Of a DNA stretch of 64,000 nt, positions 1 to 9,100 are shown one piece after another. The notes under the pieces are model-generated. The model did no database searches and had not been told where the DNA came from. It worked only from the letters and a program-made list of their open reading frames with translations. The stretch's first letter is position 1. Each line of letters starts with the position of its first letter. Location: positions 23,499-87,498 of the forward strand of contig PHBH01000021.1 in assembly GCA_002840535.1 (NCBI GenBank), in the 5' to 3' direction. Made by a program: the position numbers and the translations under genes. This DNA is from Deltaproteobacteria bacterium HGW-Deltaproteobacteria-15. GTDB taxonomy: Bacteria; Desulfobacterota; DSM-4660; Desulfatiglandales; HGW-15.

Positions 1-963
1 CCTTTCGGCAGACCAGGCAAGATAATCTGGAACGAGGTTCAGCTCGCTGCGGTAGTGCCGATAGATCATGGCGAACCGGATGGCGCTGGATCTATGGCCC
101 TGTTCCACCAGTTCGTCGACATAAACGACGTTTCCCCTGCTCTTGGACATCTTCCTGCCGTTGACCAGGACAAGGGCGCCGTGAAGCCAGTAAGGGCAGA
201 AAGTCTCTCCCGAAATCGATTCCACAATGGCGAGGGTATAATCATGGTGCCTGTAGAGGTTGTCAACGCCTCCGCACGCGATATCGATTTGATAGCCCAG
301 GTGTTTTGTGATCATCGCGGCATCCTGAACATTCCATGAGGGTCGGCCTATTCCAAGATCCGTATTCCAATAGATGTGATCGCCTCGGCCGCCGTGCCAC
401 AGGACGAAATCGCCGAGATTCCATCTTTGTCCCGGGTAGGTGTCTCTGCTGAAGCGACGCTTCTGTTTGGGCCACCGACTCATATCCAGGCCGAACAGTT
501 TACCGAACCCGTCGAACTTGAGCGGATCGTAAAACACATTCTTCCCATGAAAATAGGCATGCCCCTTTTTCGTCAGGATTTTGATCAGGTCCACGGCCTG
601 TTCCACACTGGTGGATGAGCGGGGGAAGTAATCGGGAAGTCTGATCCTCAGCAGGCGGGCCTCCTCGAAGAACAGCTCTTCCACCGGAGCGGTGAGTTCC
701 TTCAGTGTGATACCTTTTGCCTGGGCCTCTTCAATCCCCTTGTCTTCCACGTCTGTGAGATTGATCATGCGGTCCACACGATAGCCGATGTGCTCCAGGT
801 ATTTTTGAAGGATGTCTTCAAACAGGAAGGTGCGATAGTTTCCCAGGTGGGACCTGCTGTACACTGAAGGGCCGCAGGTGAACATCTTCACTCTGCCGGG
901 CTCCCTGCTCTTGAAGAGTTCTTTTTTCCTGCTCAGGGTGTTTGTTAAAAAAAGCTGTTCCAT
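1..963 (-). CDS. cysS: divergent cysteinyl-tRNA synthetase, 3' end off window
   Basis: Class I aminoacyl-tRNA synthetase of the CysRS family; 321 codons are visible and the gene runs off the left edge. The HIGH-type signature appears as SHLGN after TCGPSVY (residues about 29-42), and KMSKS is intact (about residue 270). The start ATG at 963 gives MEQLFLTN. The segment that in E. coli CysRS carries a zinc-binding cysteine (WHIECSAM) reads WNVQDAAM here, so that ligand is Asp, and the HHEN segment reads HHDY. It may therefore be a second, divergent CysRS-like paralogue rather than the housekeeping enzyme. Family assignment is firm; the exact role is less so. Confidence 0.85.
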   Translation of the reverse strand, partial: MEQLFLTNTLSRKKELFKSREPGRVKMFTCGPSVYSRSHLGNYRTFLFEDILQKYLEHIGYRVDRMINLTDVEDKGIEEAQAKGITLKELTAPVEELFFEEARLLRIRLPDYFPRSSTSVEQAVDLIKILTKKGHAYFHGKNVFYDPLKFDGFGKLFGLDMSRWPKQKRRFSRDTYPGQRWNLGDFVLWHGGRGDHIYWNTDLGIGRPSWNVQDAAMITKHLGYQIDIACGGVDNLYRHHDYTLAIVESISGETFCPYWLHGALVLVNGRKMSKSRGNVVYVDELVEQGHRSSAIRFAMIYRHYRSELNLVPDYLAWSAER

Positions 964-1240
964 GGAAAAATCCTATGGGATCTTCTCTTTCGTAAAGGGT
1001 GATGCGCACCTGTCATTATGACTCCGGCTGAAAGGGATCATAATACAGAATAGCTGGAAGTTCTATGCGACGTCAAATTTGAACTGAAACAGCGAGCGCA
1101 TTCTCCGTATCGTCTCACAAATTACCGGAGGGTATTTCAAAGCTGAATCAGGTCAATCCTGCATTTTCTTCGCGCCTTAGTCATCCATTTTCCTCATCTC
1201 CCTCTTTACAAAGAGACGGAGGATGGCAAGGTTAAGGACT

Positions 1241-2698
1241 ATGAACATTCCAAAGGAGCTCAAAAAGATTAGCAGCACCATCTGGGAACTTCCCGAAACC
1301 TATAAGGAAGGCATGGTGGTTCCTGCCCGCATCTATGGGACGGAAAAATTGATCGCCAACATGGATGAGGGGGTGTTTGAACAGGTCTCCAATGTGGCCA
1401 CTTTGCCGGGCATTACCAAGTACGCCCTCTGCATGCCCGACGGTCATTGGGGATATGGGTTTCCGATTGGAGGAGTGGCGGCAATGGATCCGGAGACGGG
1501 GGTGATTTCCCCCGGTGGGATCGGTTTCGATATCAACTGCGGTATGAGGCTGGTGTTGACCAGTCTCCGTCTGGAAGAGGTGAGGCCGCATCTTCGAACC
1601 CTGGTCGATCGCCTTTTCGCCCGCGTTCCGGCGGGTGTAGGCGGGACCGGATTCGTGAAAGTCTCACAATCTGAATTTGGTGATGTGGTTGAGCAGGGAG
1701 CGCACTGGTGCGTCAAGAAAGGCTTCGGTTGGGCTGAAGACCTGGACAGGACCGAAGAGACGGGCCGTTTCAAGGGCGCGGATTTTTCCAAGATCAGCGA
1801 AAGGGCAGTTTTGCGCGGATTCAAGCAGATCGGCACCCTTGGTTCCGGCAACCACTACCTTGAAATACAGGTCGCCCCCAAAGGGTCTATTTTTGACGAA
1901 CAGGCTGCGAAAATATTCGGGATCACAATTCCCGATCAGGTCGTAATCATGTTCCATTGTGGAAGCCGCGGCTTCGGACATCAGGTTGCAACAGATTACC
2001 TGCAGAAATTCCTGAGGGTCATGACACCGAAATTTGGGATCAGGATGCGCGACCGTGAACTTGCCAGCGCTCCTTTTTCTTCTCCGGAGGGACAGGATTA
2101 TTTCGCGGCGATGAAATGCGCCGTCAACATGTCTTTCGCAAACCGGCAGGTTATTCTTCACAGGATACGAGAGGTATTCTCCGAGGTATTCCACAGGGAT
2201 GCACACGATCTGGGGCTTCATCAGGTCTATGATGTTTCGCATAATACAGCCAAACTGGAAGAGCATGTTGTAGACGGCAAACTTCGGAAACTGCTGGTCC
2301 ACAGAAAAGGGGCAACACGGGCGTTCGGTCCTCGCATGAAGGGCTTGCCGGACATCTACAGGCAGGTCGGGCAGCCGGTAATCATCGGTGGCAGCATGGA
2401 AACAGGATCATACCTGCTGGCGGGGGTTTTTACCGGTGATCAGACCTTCTACTCGACCGCACACGGCAGCGGGAGGACCATGAGCCGAAAACAGGCGAAG
2501 AAGCTCTTTCGCGGAAAAGACCTGCAGAAGCAGATGGAGAGCCATGGAATATACGTGCGGAGCACGTCTTATTCAGGATTGGCAGAGGAGGCCGGTTCTG
2601 CCTACAAGGATATCGATGAAGTGATCGAAGCTGCGCACCAGGCTGGAATCAGCAGGCCCGTGGTTCGTCTGTTACCCTTGGGAAATGTGAAAGGTTGA
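1241..2698 (+). CDS. rtcB: RNA-splicing ligase RtcB
   Basis: GTP- and Mn-dependent RNA ligase joining 2',3'-cyclic phosphate (or 3'-phosphate) and 5'-OH ends. Conserved RtcB blocks are present: MPDGHWGYGFPIGG, GGIGFDINCGMRL (with the metal cysteine), LGSGNHYLEIQ, MFHCGSRGFGHQ, VSHNTAKLE, and the C-terminal HGSGR, which holds the histidine that is guanylylated in this family. I start at ATG 1241 (MNIPKELKK) because the archaeal family begins at this point; ATG 1223 adds six residues but has its GGAGG abutting the codon. Archease follows on the same strand about 160 bp later, a common pairing because archease activates RtcB. Cytoplasmic RNA repair is the likely role. Confidence 0.95.
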   Translation: MNIPKELKKISSTIWELPETYKEGMVVPARIYGTEKLIANMDEGVFEQVSNVATLPGITKYALCMPDGHWGYGFPIGGVAAMDPETGVISPGGIGFDINCGMRLVLTSLRLEEVRPHLRTLVDRLFARVPAGVGGTGFVKVSQSEFGDVVEQGAHWCVKKGFGWAEDLDRTEETGRFKGADFSKISERAVLRGFKQIGTLGSGNHYLEIQVAPKGSIFDEQAAKIFGITIPDQVVIMFHCGSRGFGHQVATDYLQKFLRVMTPKFGIRMRDRELASAPFSSPEGQDYFAAMKCAVNMSFANRQVILHRIREVFSEVFHRDAHDLGLHQVYDVSHNTAKLEEHVVDGKLRKLLVHRKGATRAFGPRMKGLPDIYRQVGQPVIIGGSMETGSYLLAGVFTGDQTFYSTAHGSGRTMSRKQAKKLFRGKDLQKQMESHGIYVRSTSYSGLAEEAGSAYKDIDEVIEAAHQAGISRPVVRLLPLGNVKG

Positions 2699-2708
2699 AG
2701 AAACAAAG

Positions 2709-2853
2709 GGGGAAGTTGGAAGGCGGAATGCGGAAGGAAAGAAAGAGCGAGGGTCGAGTGGGAAACGGATGTATTTGGTGATTTCCGACTTCCCCCTTCC
2801 GCCTTCCGAATTTCTTCTGTGACTTCCGACTTCCGAAGTCCGACTTCCGAATT
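2709..2853. repeat. heptad-based inverted repeat (GACTTCC family)
   Basis: The gap between rtcB and archease consists of a purine-rich left arm (around GGAAGTTGGAAGGCGGAA) and a complementary pyrimidine-rich right arm in which GACTTCC-like units recur at 7-bp steps. The two arms could fold into one long hairpin. It is one of several heptamer-built intergenic elements in this window. Confidence 0.6.
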
Positions 2854-2860
2854 CTCTTAT

Positions 2861-3292
2861 ATGCCTTACGAATACCTCGACGATATTGCCATCTCCGATG
2901 TGGCATTTCATGCGTGGTCCGACTCGCTGGAAGGGTTGTTTGCAGATGCGGCCGATGCGGTTGTCAATACAATGGTGGAAGATCTGGGAACCCTGGGAGA
3001 CAGGGTGCACAGGCCGATCAGCCTCGAAGCCGAATCCGTTGAGATGCTCCTTTTCCAGTTTCTTCAAGAGTTTATTTTCTACAAAGACGCCGAGCAGGAG
3101 TTGCTGCGTCCGGGGGATGTGAAGATCAGCGGGAAGGATGAAGAATATGTCCTGTGCTGTCAGGCGCGCGGGGAGAAAATGGACCCTGAGCGGCACAATC
3201 TTCTCGTGGACGTAAAGGCCGTGACCTTTCATCGTTTCAGCGTGCAGGCGGTTCCCGAAGGCTGGCAAGCCACCGTTGTTCTGGATACCTGA
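2861..3292 (+). CDS. archease
   Basis: Small RtcB-activating protein (143 residues) that speeds RtcB guanylylation and multiple turnover in characterised systems. Visible family features are the N-terminal YEYLDDIAISDVAFHAW, LFADAADAVVNTM, the FLQEFIFYKD helix, and the C-terminal VDVKAVTFHRFSV block, with acidic residues at both ends suited to metal binding. The start at 2861 (MPYEYLDD) matches the family; an upstream in-frame start at 2819 would translate repeat DNA and is rejected. It lies just downstream of rtcB on the same strand. Confidence 0.9.
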   Translation: MPYEYLDDIAISDVAFHAWSDSLEGLFADAADAVVNTMVEDLGTLGDRVHRPISLEAESVEMLLFQFLQEFIFYKDAEQELLRPGDVKISGKDEEYVLCCQARGEKMDPERHNLLVDVKAVTFHRFSVQAVPEGWQATVVLDT

Positions 3293-3545
3293 AGAAGCAA
3301 ATCCTTTCCATTCCTTCCATGCTCGTGCTTCCCCTCCCTTGACGTTCATATGCCGAAAAACATCGAGATGCAGCCTATATACATAAATACCTACCTAGCG
3401 AATACAGTTTTCCCCCCATTGCTCCATTTCGCTTTCCCCACTAAAAACATTAGTAAACTCCGCGTCAAGTAAGACATCGCTTTTGAAGGTATTCAAAGGC
3501 ATCAGGGGCGGACAAACGGGTCGGATCTTTTCCTCAGGAGAAGCT

Positions 3546-3983
3546 ATGAGTTTTAAAAGCGTCACAACTGAGAATTCCAAGGAGTTGCGCATTCTGGTTG
3601 TCGATGATGACGAAGGCGTTCGCCGCATGCTTTTTCTCCTCCTCACCAATCTGGGATATCGTGTCGTTCTTGCAGAAAATGGGCAACAGGCATTCGAACT
3701 CTTTTCAAGAGATTCATTTTCGCTGGTTCTGACCGACCTCAGCATGCCGGAAATGGATGGTTTTGCCCTGGCCGCCAAAGTGAAAATGGCATCCCCCAAC
3801 ACTCCTATTGTCATGGTTACAGGATCCCGCGTCGAAGAAAGCGCTGATACAAATTGTGTCGACTACATTCTTTTCAAACCCTTCCAACTGGCTGATGTGC
3901 ACAGAACCGTGGAGATTGCTCTGGCGGGGGGGTTCTTTCGTCCCCCGGCAGAGAGTGGAGCCGAAATTCAAATACAAGGGTGA
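3546..3983 (+). CDS. stand-alone response regulator receiver protein
   Basis: A 145-residue CheY-like receiver domain with no output domain. It shows the acidic pocket VVDDDEG (residues about 19-25), the phospho-acceptor Asp in VLTDLSMPEMDGF (about 64), the conserved Thr in MVTGS (about 94) and the Lys in LFKPFQ (about 113). ATG 3546 is chosen because AGGAG lies 7-8 bp upstream; the longer frame from 3483 has no ribosome site. The glycine/proline-rich tail after residue 130 looks disordered. No kinase is adjacent. The next gene begins 7 bp downstream, suggesting co-transcription. Confidence 0.85.
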   Translation: MSFKSVTTENSKELRILVVDDDEGVRRMLFLLLTNLGYRVVLAENGQQAFELFSRDSFSLVLTDLSMPEMDGFALAAKVKMASPNTPIVMVTGSRVEESADTNCVDYILFKPFQLADVHRTVEIALAGGFFRPPAESGAEIQIQG

Positions 3984-3990
3984 GGAAACC

Positions 3991-4203
3991 ATGGATATGA
4001 AAACCAACCCGAGTCCTAAAAGGGGAAAAAGGAACATTTTCTGCCCGTATTATTCGGGCTGTCTCGACACGGTGATCAGGAAGCGTTGGTCGCATTGGAA
4101 TTGCGCCAAATGTGAACAGCGCGCCAACCGGGAAGCCGAGCCTGAGATCCCTCTCAACGTCAACTACACCATTGCCTATTATGAATTGTCTACTAAAGCT
4201 TGA
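3991..4203 (+). CDS. small zinc-ribbon protein, CPYY-x-C-LD type
   Basis: A 70-residue protein of unknown function. The core FCPYYSGCLD, about 18 residues, then WNCAKC gives four cysteines in a CX4C...CX2C pattern that should bind one metal, with an aromatic between the pairs. ATG 3991 follows GTGAGGAAACC. It sits 7 bp after the receiver gene, so the two probably share a transcript. A second protein with the same core (CPKYEDCLDYA...FTCRGC) is encoded at 18554-18826 on the minus strand. The family resemblance is seen directly; no function is claimed. Confidence 0.75.
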   Translation: MDMKTNPSPKRGKRNIFCPYYSGCLDTVIRKRWSHWNCAKCEQRANREAEPEIPLNVNYTIAYYELSTKA

Positions 4204-4280
4204 ACCGGGCATTCGGCCAAAAGAGTGGTGTGAGTTGTCTCTCTTCGACGGACTTGTGTAGAGAGTCATCGGAAGCAATT

Positions 4281-4366
4281 CTTCGTGCTCTTCATGTCAT
4301 AATCGTGATAGAACCAGAACCGGGTTTTTCAGGGATGTCTCGCGGAAGGACACAAAGAGCACGAAG
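4281..4366. repeat. inverted repeat with 8-bp periodicity
   Basis: Left arm CTTCGTGCTCTTCATG (4281-4296) and right arm GACACAAAGAGCACGAAG (4349-4366) are complementary over their core AAGAGCACGAAG. They resemble the CACCAAGA-type arms at 6065-6131. The element lies in the 175-bp gap upstream of ftrB. Confidence 0.5.
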
Positions 4367-4378
4367 GGACAAGTTCAA

Positions 4379-4738
4379 ATGGATAACAACAAGGCGGTGA
4401 GCAGGGAAGAAGTTGAAAAGCTGTACAATATGCTCAAGAAAGTACAGGAAGCGAAAGGGTACTTTTTCAACGCACACAAGGAAACCACCTTCGATCTGCT
4501 CGAAGGTTTGATCGTCAACAAACAACGTTACGGGTATATGTGTTGCCCGTGCAGGATCGCCGCCGAGGATCGGGAAAAAGACAAGGACATCATATGTCCC
4601 TGCGTCTACAGGGCGCCGGACGTTGAAGAATATGGAAGCTGTTACTGCAATCTCTATGTTTCACAGGAGTGGAACGAGGAAAAGACCCCTCACGTCTATG
4701 TGCCTGAAAGAAGGCCTCCTGAGAAGTTCGGCATCTAA
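4379..4738 (+). CDS. ftrB: ferredoxin:thioredoxin reductase, catalytic (beta) chain
   Basis: A 119-residue iron-sulfur protein of the FTR catalytic-chain family, which passes electrons from reduced ferredoxin to a thioredoxin disulfide through a [4Fe-4S] cluster next to a redox-active disulfide. The family cysteine signatures are all present: CCPCR (residues 56-60), CPCVYR (79-84) and CYCNLYV (93-99). An AAGGGACAAG site precedes the ATG. As is common outside cyanobacteria and plastids, no variable (alpha) chain gene is adjacent. The downstream helix-turn-helix gene is only 21 bp away and may be co-transcribed. Confidence 0.92.
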   Translation: MDNNKAVSREEVEKLYNMLKKVQEAKGYFFNAHKETTFDLLEGLIVNKQRYGYMCCPCRIAAEDREKDKDIICPCVYRAPDVEEYGSCYCNLYVSQEWNEEKTPHVYVPERRPPEKFGI

Positions 4739-4759
4739 TGCTTTCCTGTAATTGGGAAT

Positions 4760-4960
4760 ATGGAACAAGAAACCGGATATATCTCCGCTCCGCTTTTGAG
4801 CATCGCCGAAGCCGCCAAAGAACTGGGCGTCGCTAAGAAGATCATTTATCAGCTCATCGAGAACGGTGAGATCAGGGCCGTGAAGCCACGGACGGGAAAG
4901 GCCATACTCATCGAGAAGAAAAGCCTGGACGAATACCGCGCCGCAGGAAGGCTGCCTTAG
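4760..4960 (+). CDS. small excisionase-type helix-turn-helix protein
   Basis: A 66-residue DNA-binding domain of the MerR-like excisionase fold: LSIAEAAKELGVAKKIIYQLIENGEIRAVK is the helix-turn-helix, followed by a short wing (KAILIEKKSLDEYRA). Such proteins act as small regulators or as recombination directionality factors. No integrase is nearby, so a regulatory role seems more likely. The target is unknown. Confidence 0.75.
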   Translation: MEQETGYISAPLLSIAEAAKELGVAKKIIYQLIENGEIRAVKPRTGKAILIEKKSLDEYRAAGRLP

Positions 4961-5024
4961 CAGGTCGCTGAAAAACGCCCATCTGCGTGTGAAGTTTCGC
5001 GGGACTGCTTATTGCCTGCTGTTA

Positions 5025-6035
5025 TTACCACGCTTCCGAGCTCTTGACCCTGTATGCCTTCAGCGTCTTGACATAATTCGCCCGAATGAACGCATAAGGA
5101 TTCTCCAGCCTCTTGTGGCTCATGATTCCCCTCATCTGCTCCACAGACTCATATTCACGGCCTTCCATCCATTCGAGCAGGTTTTTCATGATCTGCTCTA
5201 TTCGGCCGATGCCGTATTTCAACAGGGTGGAGCAGAGCATGGTCGCATCCGCGCCCGCCATGATCATCTTGATCACATCCCCGGCCGTATGAATCCCTGT
5301 GGTCGCAGCGAGACTCGCGCGCACATTTCCATGCAAAATGGCTATCCACCGAAGGGGGAGCCTTCCTTCATGAGGCTCGCTGAGGACAATCGAAGGGGAC
5401 AGTTCAAGGGTATCCGGCAGGATATCGGGCTGATAGAATCTGTTGAAGAGTACCAAAGCATCCGCCCCGGCCTTATCGAGCTGCACTGCCATATGGGCCA
5501 TTGAACTGAAGAACGGACTGAGTTTCATGGCAACCGGAATGGAAACGGTTTTCTTCACTGTTCGAAGATTCCGGAGGTAGATCTGCTCGATTTCCGATCC
5601 CGATCGAACGGGATCCGCCGCCACATAGTACACATTCAGCTCAATCGCATCCGCCCCGGCCTGCTGGATGCTTCCTGCAAAATCGCTCCACCCTTTGTCG
5701 GAAATGCCGTTCAAGCTTCCGATCACGGGGATGGTCACGCTTTCCTTGACCCGGCGAATATGCTCCAGATAACGATCCGCCTGCTGGTGAAAATCCTCCA
5801 CATCCGGGTAAAAGGTCAGGTGTTCGGGATAATGGTCCGTTTCCCGGGTCAGATAGTGGTGCAGAGATTCCTGCTCGTGAAGGATCTCTTCCTCGAAAAG
5901 CGAAAAAAGTACAATGGCGGCAATACCGGCATCTTCGAGCCGCTTGACCGAATCGAGGTCCCTTGAAAGAGGCGACGCGGAGGCCACAAGCGGGTTCTTC
6001 AACTCCATGCCCATGTATGTGGTTTTGAGATCCAT
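5025..6035 (-). CDS. dihydroorotate dehydrogenase-like flavoprotein
   Basis: A 336-residue TIM-barrel FMN protein of the dihydroorotate-dehydrogenase-like group. Seen: N-terminal MDLKTTYMGMELKNPLVAS, IPVIGSLNG, DAIELNVYYV, the VAMKLSPFFS lysine strand, and the phosphate-binding end IHTAGDVIKMIMAGADA followed by MLCSTLLKYG. The start at 6035 is supported by AAGGAGAGG 8 bp upstream. It lies just downstream of nifJ on the same strand (81 bp apart). Proteins of this type often sit beside pyruvate:ferredoxin oxidoreductase genes, but their substrate is not established, so I do not call it pyrD. Confidence 0.85.
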   Translation of the reverse strand: MDLKTTYMGMELKNPLVASASPLSRDLDSVKRLEDAGIAAIVLFSLFEEEILHEQESLHHYLTRETDHYPEHLTFYPDVEDFHQQADRYLEHIRRVKESVTIPVIGSLNGISDKGWSDFAGSIQQAGADAIELNVYYVAADPVRSGSEIEQIYLRNLRTVKKTVSIPVAMKLSPFFSSMAHMAVQLDKAGADALVLFNRFYQPDILPDTLELSPSIVLSEPHEGRLPLRWIAILHGNVRASLAATTGIHTAGDVIKMIMAGADATMLCSTLLKYGIGRIEQIMKNLLEWMEGREYESVEQMRGIMSHKRLENPYAFIRANYVKTLKAYRVKSSEAW

Positions 6036-6064
6036 CTTATTGCCTCTCCTTAAAAGGCATTTCT

Positions 6065-6131
6065 GCCACCAAGACACAAAGACACCAAGAACTCAATTCT
6101 GCTTTTCTTTGAGTCTTAGTGTCTTCGTGGC
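6065..6131. repeat. inverted repeat with 8-bp units, overlapping nifJ 3' end
   Basis: Units CACCAAGA/CACAAAGA repeat at 8-bp steps on the left arm, and the complementary TCTTAGTG/TCTTCGTG units form the right arm, around a roughly 25-bp centre. The right arm supplies the last codons of nifJ. The structure parallels the heptad elements but with period eight. Confidence 0.55.
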
Positions 6132-9100
6132 CGCTCTTCTGCACCCCCGTCCTCCTCCGCAAAGCATTGGAGGGATGCGAGCTGTTCATATAGCCGCCAT
6201 TTTGCGTCCGCATCGTTTTGAGCCAGGGCGAAAAGACGCTTTGCCTCCTCCGGTCTGCTGAGGCTGAGCATTTTGTATCTGGTTTCCTGGTCCACGAACT
6301 CTATTATTGGAATCTTCGGCTTGCCGGAATCGAGTTGGAGCGGGTTCTTTCCATCACGAACGAGATCCGGGTTGAACCGATACAGGGGCCAATACCCGCT
6401 GTCCACGGCCGCTTTTTGATGGTTAAAGGCATCGGGCACGAACGTCCCGTGAGCGAGACAATGGCTGTAGGCGATGATCAGGGAGGGTCCATCGTATGCC
6501 TCGGCTTCCATGAAGGCCCGTACTGTCTGCGTATCGCTTGCACCGATCGCCACCTGTGCGATGTAGATGTTGCGGTAAGTCATCATCATCAGCCCCAGAT
6601 CCTTTTTCGGGCTCGTCTTGCCGGCAGCTGCGAACTTCGCTACAGCTCCGCGGGGCGTGGCCTTGGATACCTGGCCGCCTGTGTTGGAGTACACTTCGGT
6701 GTCCAGGACGAGCACATTGATGTTGAGTCCCATGGAAAGAACCTGGTCCAAACCGCCGTAGCCGATATCGTACGCCCATCCGTCGCCGCCGATGCACCAT
6801 ATGCTCTTTTTCAAGAAGAAGTCCGCGAGAGAGGCCAGCATGGCGGATTGGGGTGAAGAGAGTCCTCTCAGCTTTTCCTTCAAGGCAGCCACTCGTTCCC
6901 GCTGATTCGAAATCCCCTTCTCGTCCTTCTGGTCTGCGCGGATAATGGCGTCCGCCAGATCCGTACCGATTTGGGATGAAAGCGTTTCCAGCAGCTCCCT
7001 CGCATACACGGTGTTCTTCTCCACTGCAAGACGGAGCCCCATTCCGAACTCGGCACAGTCTTCAAAAAGAGGATTCGACCAGGCGGGCCCCCTCCCGTCC
7101 GCATTGGAGGTATAGGGGTGTGTCGGCAGATTTCCGCTGTAGATGGAGCTGCACCCCGTGGCGTTCGAAATCAGCGCACGATCACCGAAGAGCTGCGAAA
7201 GCAGCCTAATGTAAGGGGTTTCTCCGCACCCGGCGCAGGCGCCGTTATACTCAAACAACGGCCGCAGCAACTGAGATCCTTTGACGGTGTTGATCTTCAG
7301 CTTGCTCCTGTCATAGTCGGGAAGAGAGAGGAAGAACCTGTAATGTTCGGCCTCCCTCTCCCGCAAAGGCGGCTGTGGGTACATGTTTATGGCTTTCCTG
7401 TCCGGCCGGGTTTTGTCTTTCGCGGGACAAACGCTGACGCAGGCGCAGCACCCGGTGCATTCCTCCGGGGCTACCTGCACGGTAAAGGCCGAGCCTTCGG
7501 GGAAATCCTTTCCTCTTGCCTTGGCCCACTTGAACTCTTCCGGCGCATTGCTGAGAAGGGACTGATCGTAGACCTTCATGCGGATGGTTGCATGGGGACA
7601 GATCATGCTGCATTTGCCGCACTGAATGCAGACTTTCCCGTCCCAGATCGGGATTTCCAATGCGATGTTCCTCTTCTCCCACTGGGTCGTGCCCACAGGA
7701 AAGGTGCCGTCGACAGGCATTGCGCTCACCGGCAGCTCGTCGCCCCGGCCTGTGATCATCGCGGCCGTCACCTTTTTCACGAATTCGGGCGCGTCGTCCG
7801 GAACCGCGGGCGCCAATCCTATAATTGAACCGGCCTCGGCCGGGGGGGCCACCTCATGAAGACTCGCGAGGGTGTCATCGACCGCGCTGAAATTCATCTG
7901 AACAATACGCTCTCCGCGTTTGCCGTAGGTTTTCTGTATGGACTCCTTGATCTTGATAATCGCCTCTACCCTCGGGAGTACACCGGAGATGGCGAAGAAA
8001 CAGGTCTGCATGACCGTGTTGATTCTTCCCCCCAGGCCCGCTCCCCTCGCCACTTTGTATGCGTCCACAACGTAGAATTTCATTCTTTTCCGGATGAGAT
8101 TCTCCTGGAAGGATCGCGGAAGGGCGTCCCAGACCCCTTCCGGCGGCACATCGGTGTTCAGCAGGAAAATACCTCCTTCGGCGCTTTCCGAAAGCATATC
8201 GTATTTGTGCAAAAAGGCCGGTTGATTGCAGGCGATGAAGTTGGGTTTGTCGATCAGGTACGAGGAGTGAATCGGCCCGGGCCCGAAACGAAGGTGCGAG
8301 ACGGTTCTGGATCCTGATTTCCTGGAATCATAGACAAAATAACCCTGCGCAAAATTGGGTGTCTCCTCTCCGATGATCTTGATGCTGTTCTTGTTAGCCC
8401 CCACGGTGCCGTCCGCCCCCAGGCCATAGAATTTGGCCCGGATGACCCTTTCTCCTTCTGCCGAGAAGGAAGGATCATAGGCCAGGCTCGAATGGGTCAC
8501 GTCGTCCGTGATTCCCACAGTGAAGTGATTCTTCGGGACCTCCTTTTTCAACTCGTCCAGAACAGCCTTGGCCATGGCAGGGGTGAATTCCTTGGACGAG
8601 AGCCCGTAGCGGCCGCCCACCACCGCAGGAACCTTCTGAAAAGGCGAAGTCCCGTCCGACAACCCCTGGAGAACGGCAGTCGCCACATCGGAGTAAAGAG
8701 GTTCGCCTACAGACCCAGGCTCTTTGGTCCGGTCCAGGCACGCGATCGCCTTTGTGCTTGCGGGTAAGGCCTTCATGAGATGGGTCGAGGAAAAGGGCCT
8801 GTAGAGCCTTACCCTGAGAAGCCCGACTTTTTCCCCTTCCTCCTCGAGTCTGCCGACGGCTTCGGCGGCCGCTTCGCATCCGGAACCCATGAGAATCATG
8901 ACCCTTTCCGCATCCGGCGCGCCTTCGTACTGGAACAGCTCATACCGGCGTTCCGTGAGCGTTTCGAATTTATCCATGCTCCTTTGAACCGTGTATGGGC
9001 AGTTCAGGTAAAAGGGATTGGATGCCTCCCTTGATTGAAAGAATACATCGGGATTCTGCGCCGTCCCTCTGATCACGGGCCGCTCCGGGGAAAGGGCCCG

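Noticed and set aside
1664..2302. Long minus-strand open frame opposite rtcB
   Set aside because: It mirrors the codon structure of rtcB, has no ribosome site, and its product has no protein-like pattern.
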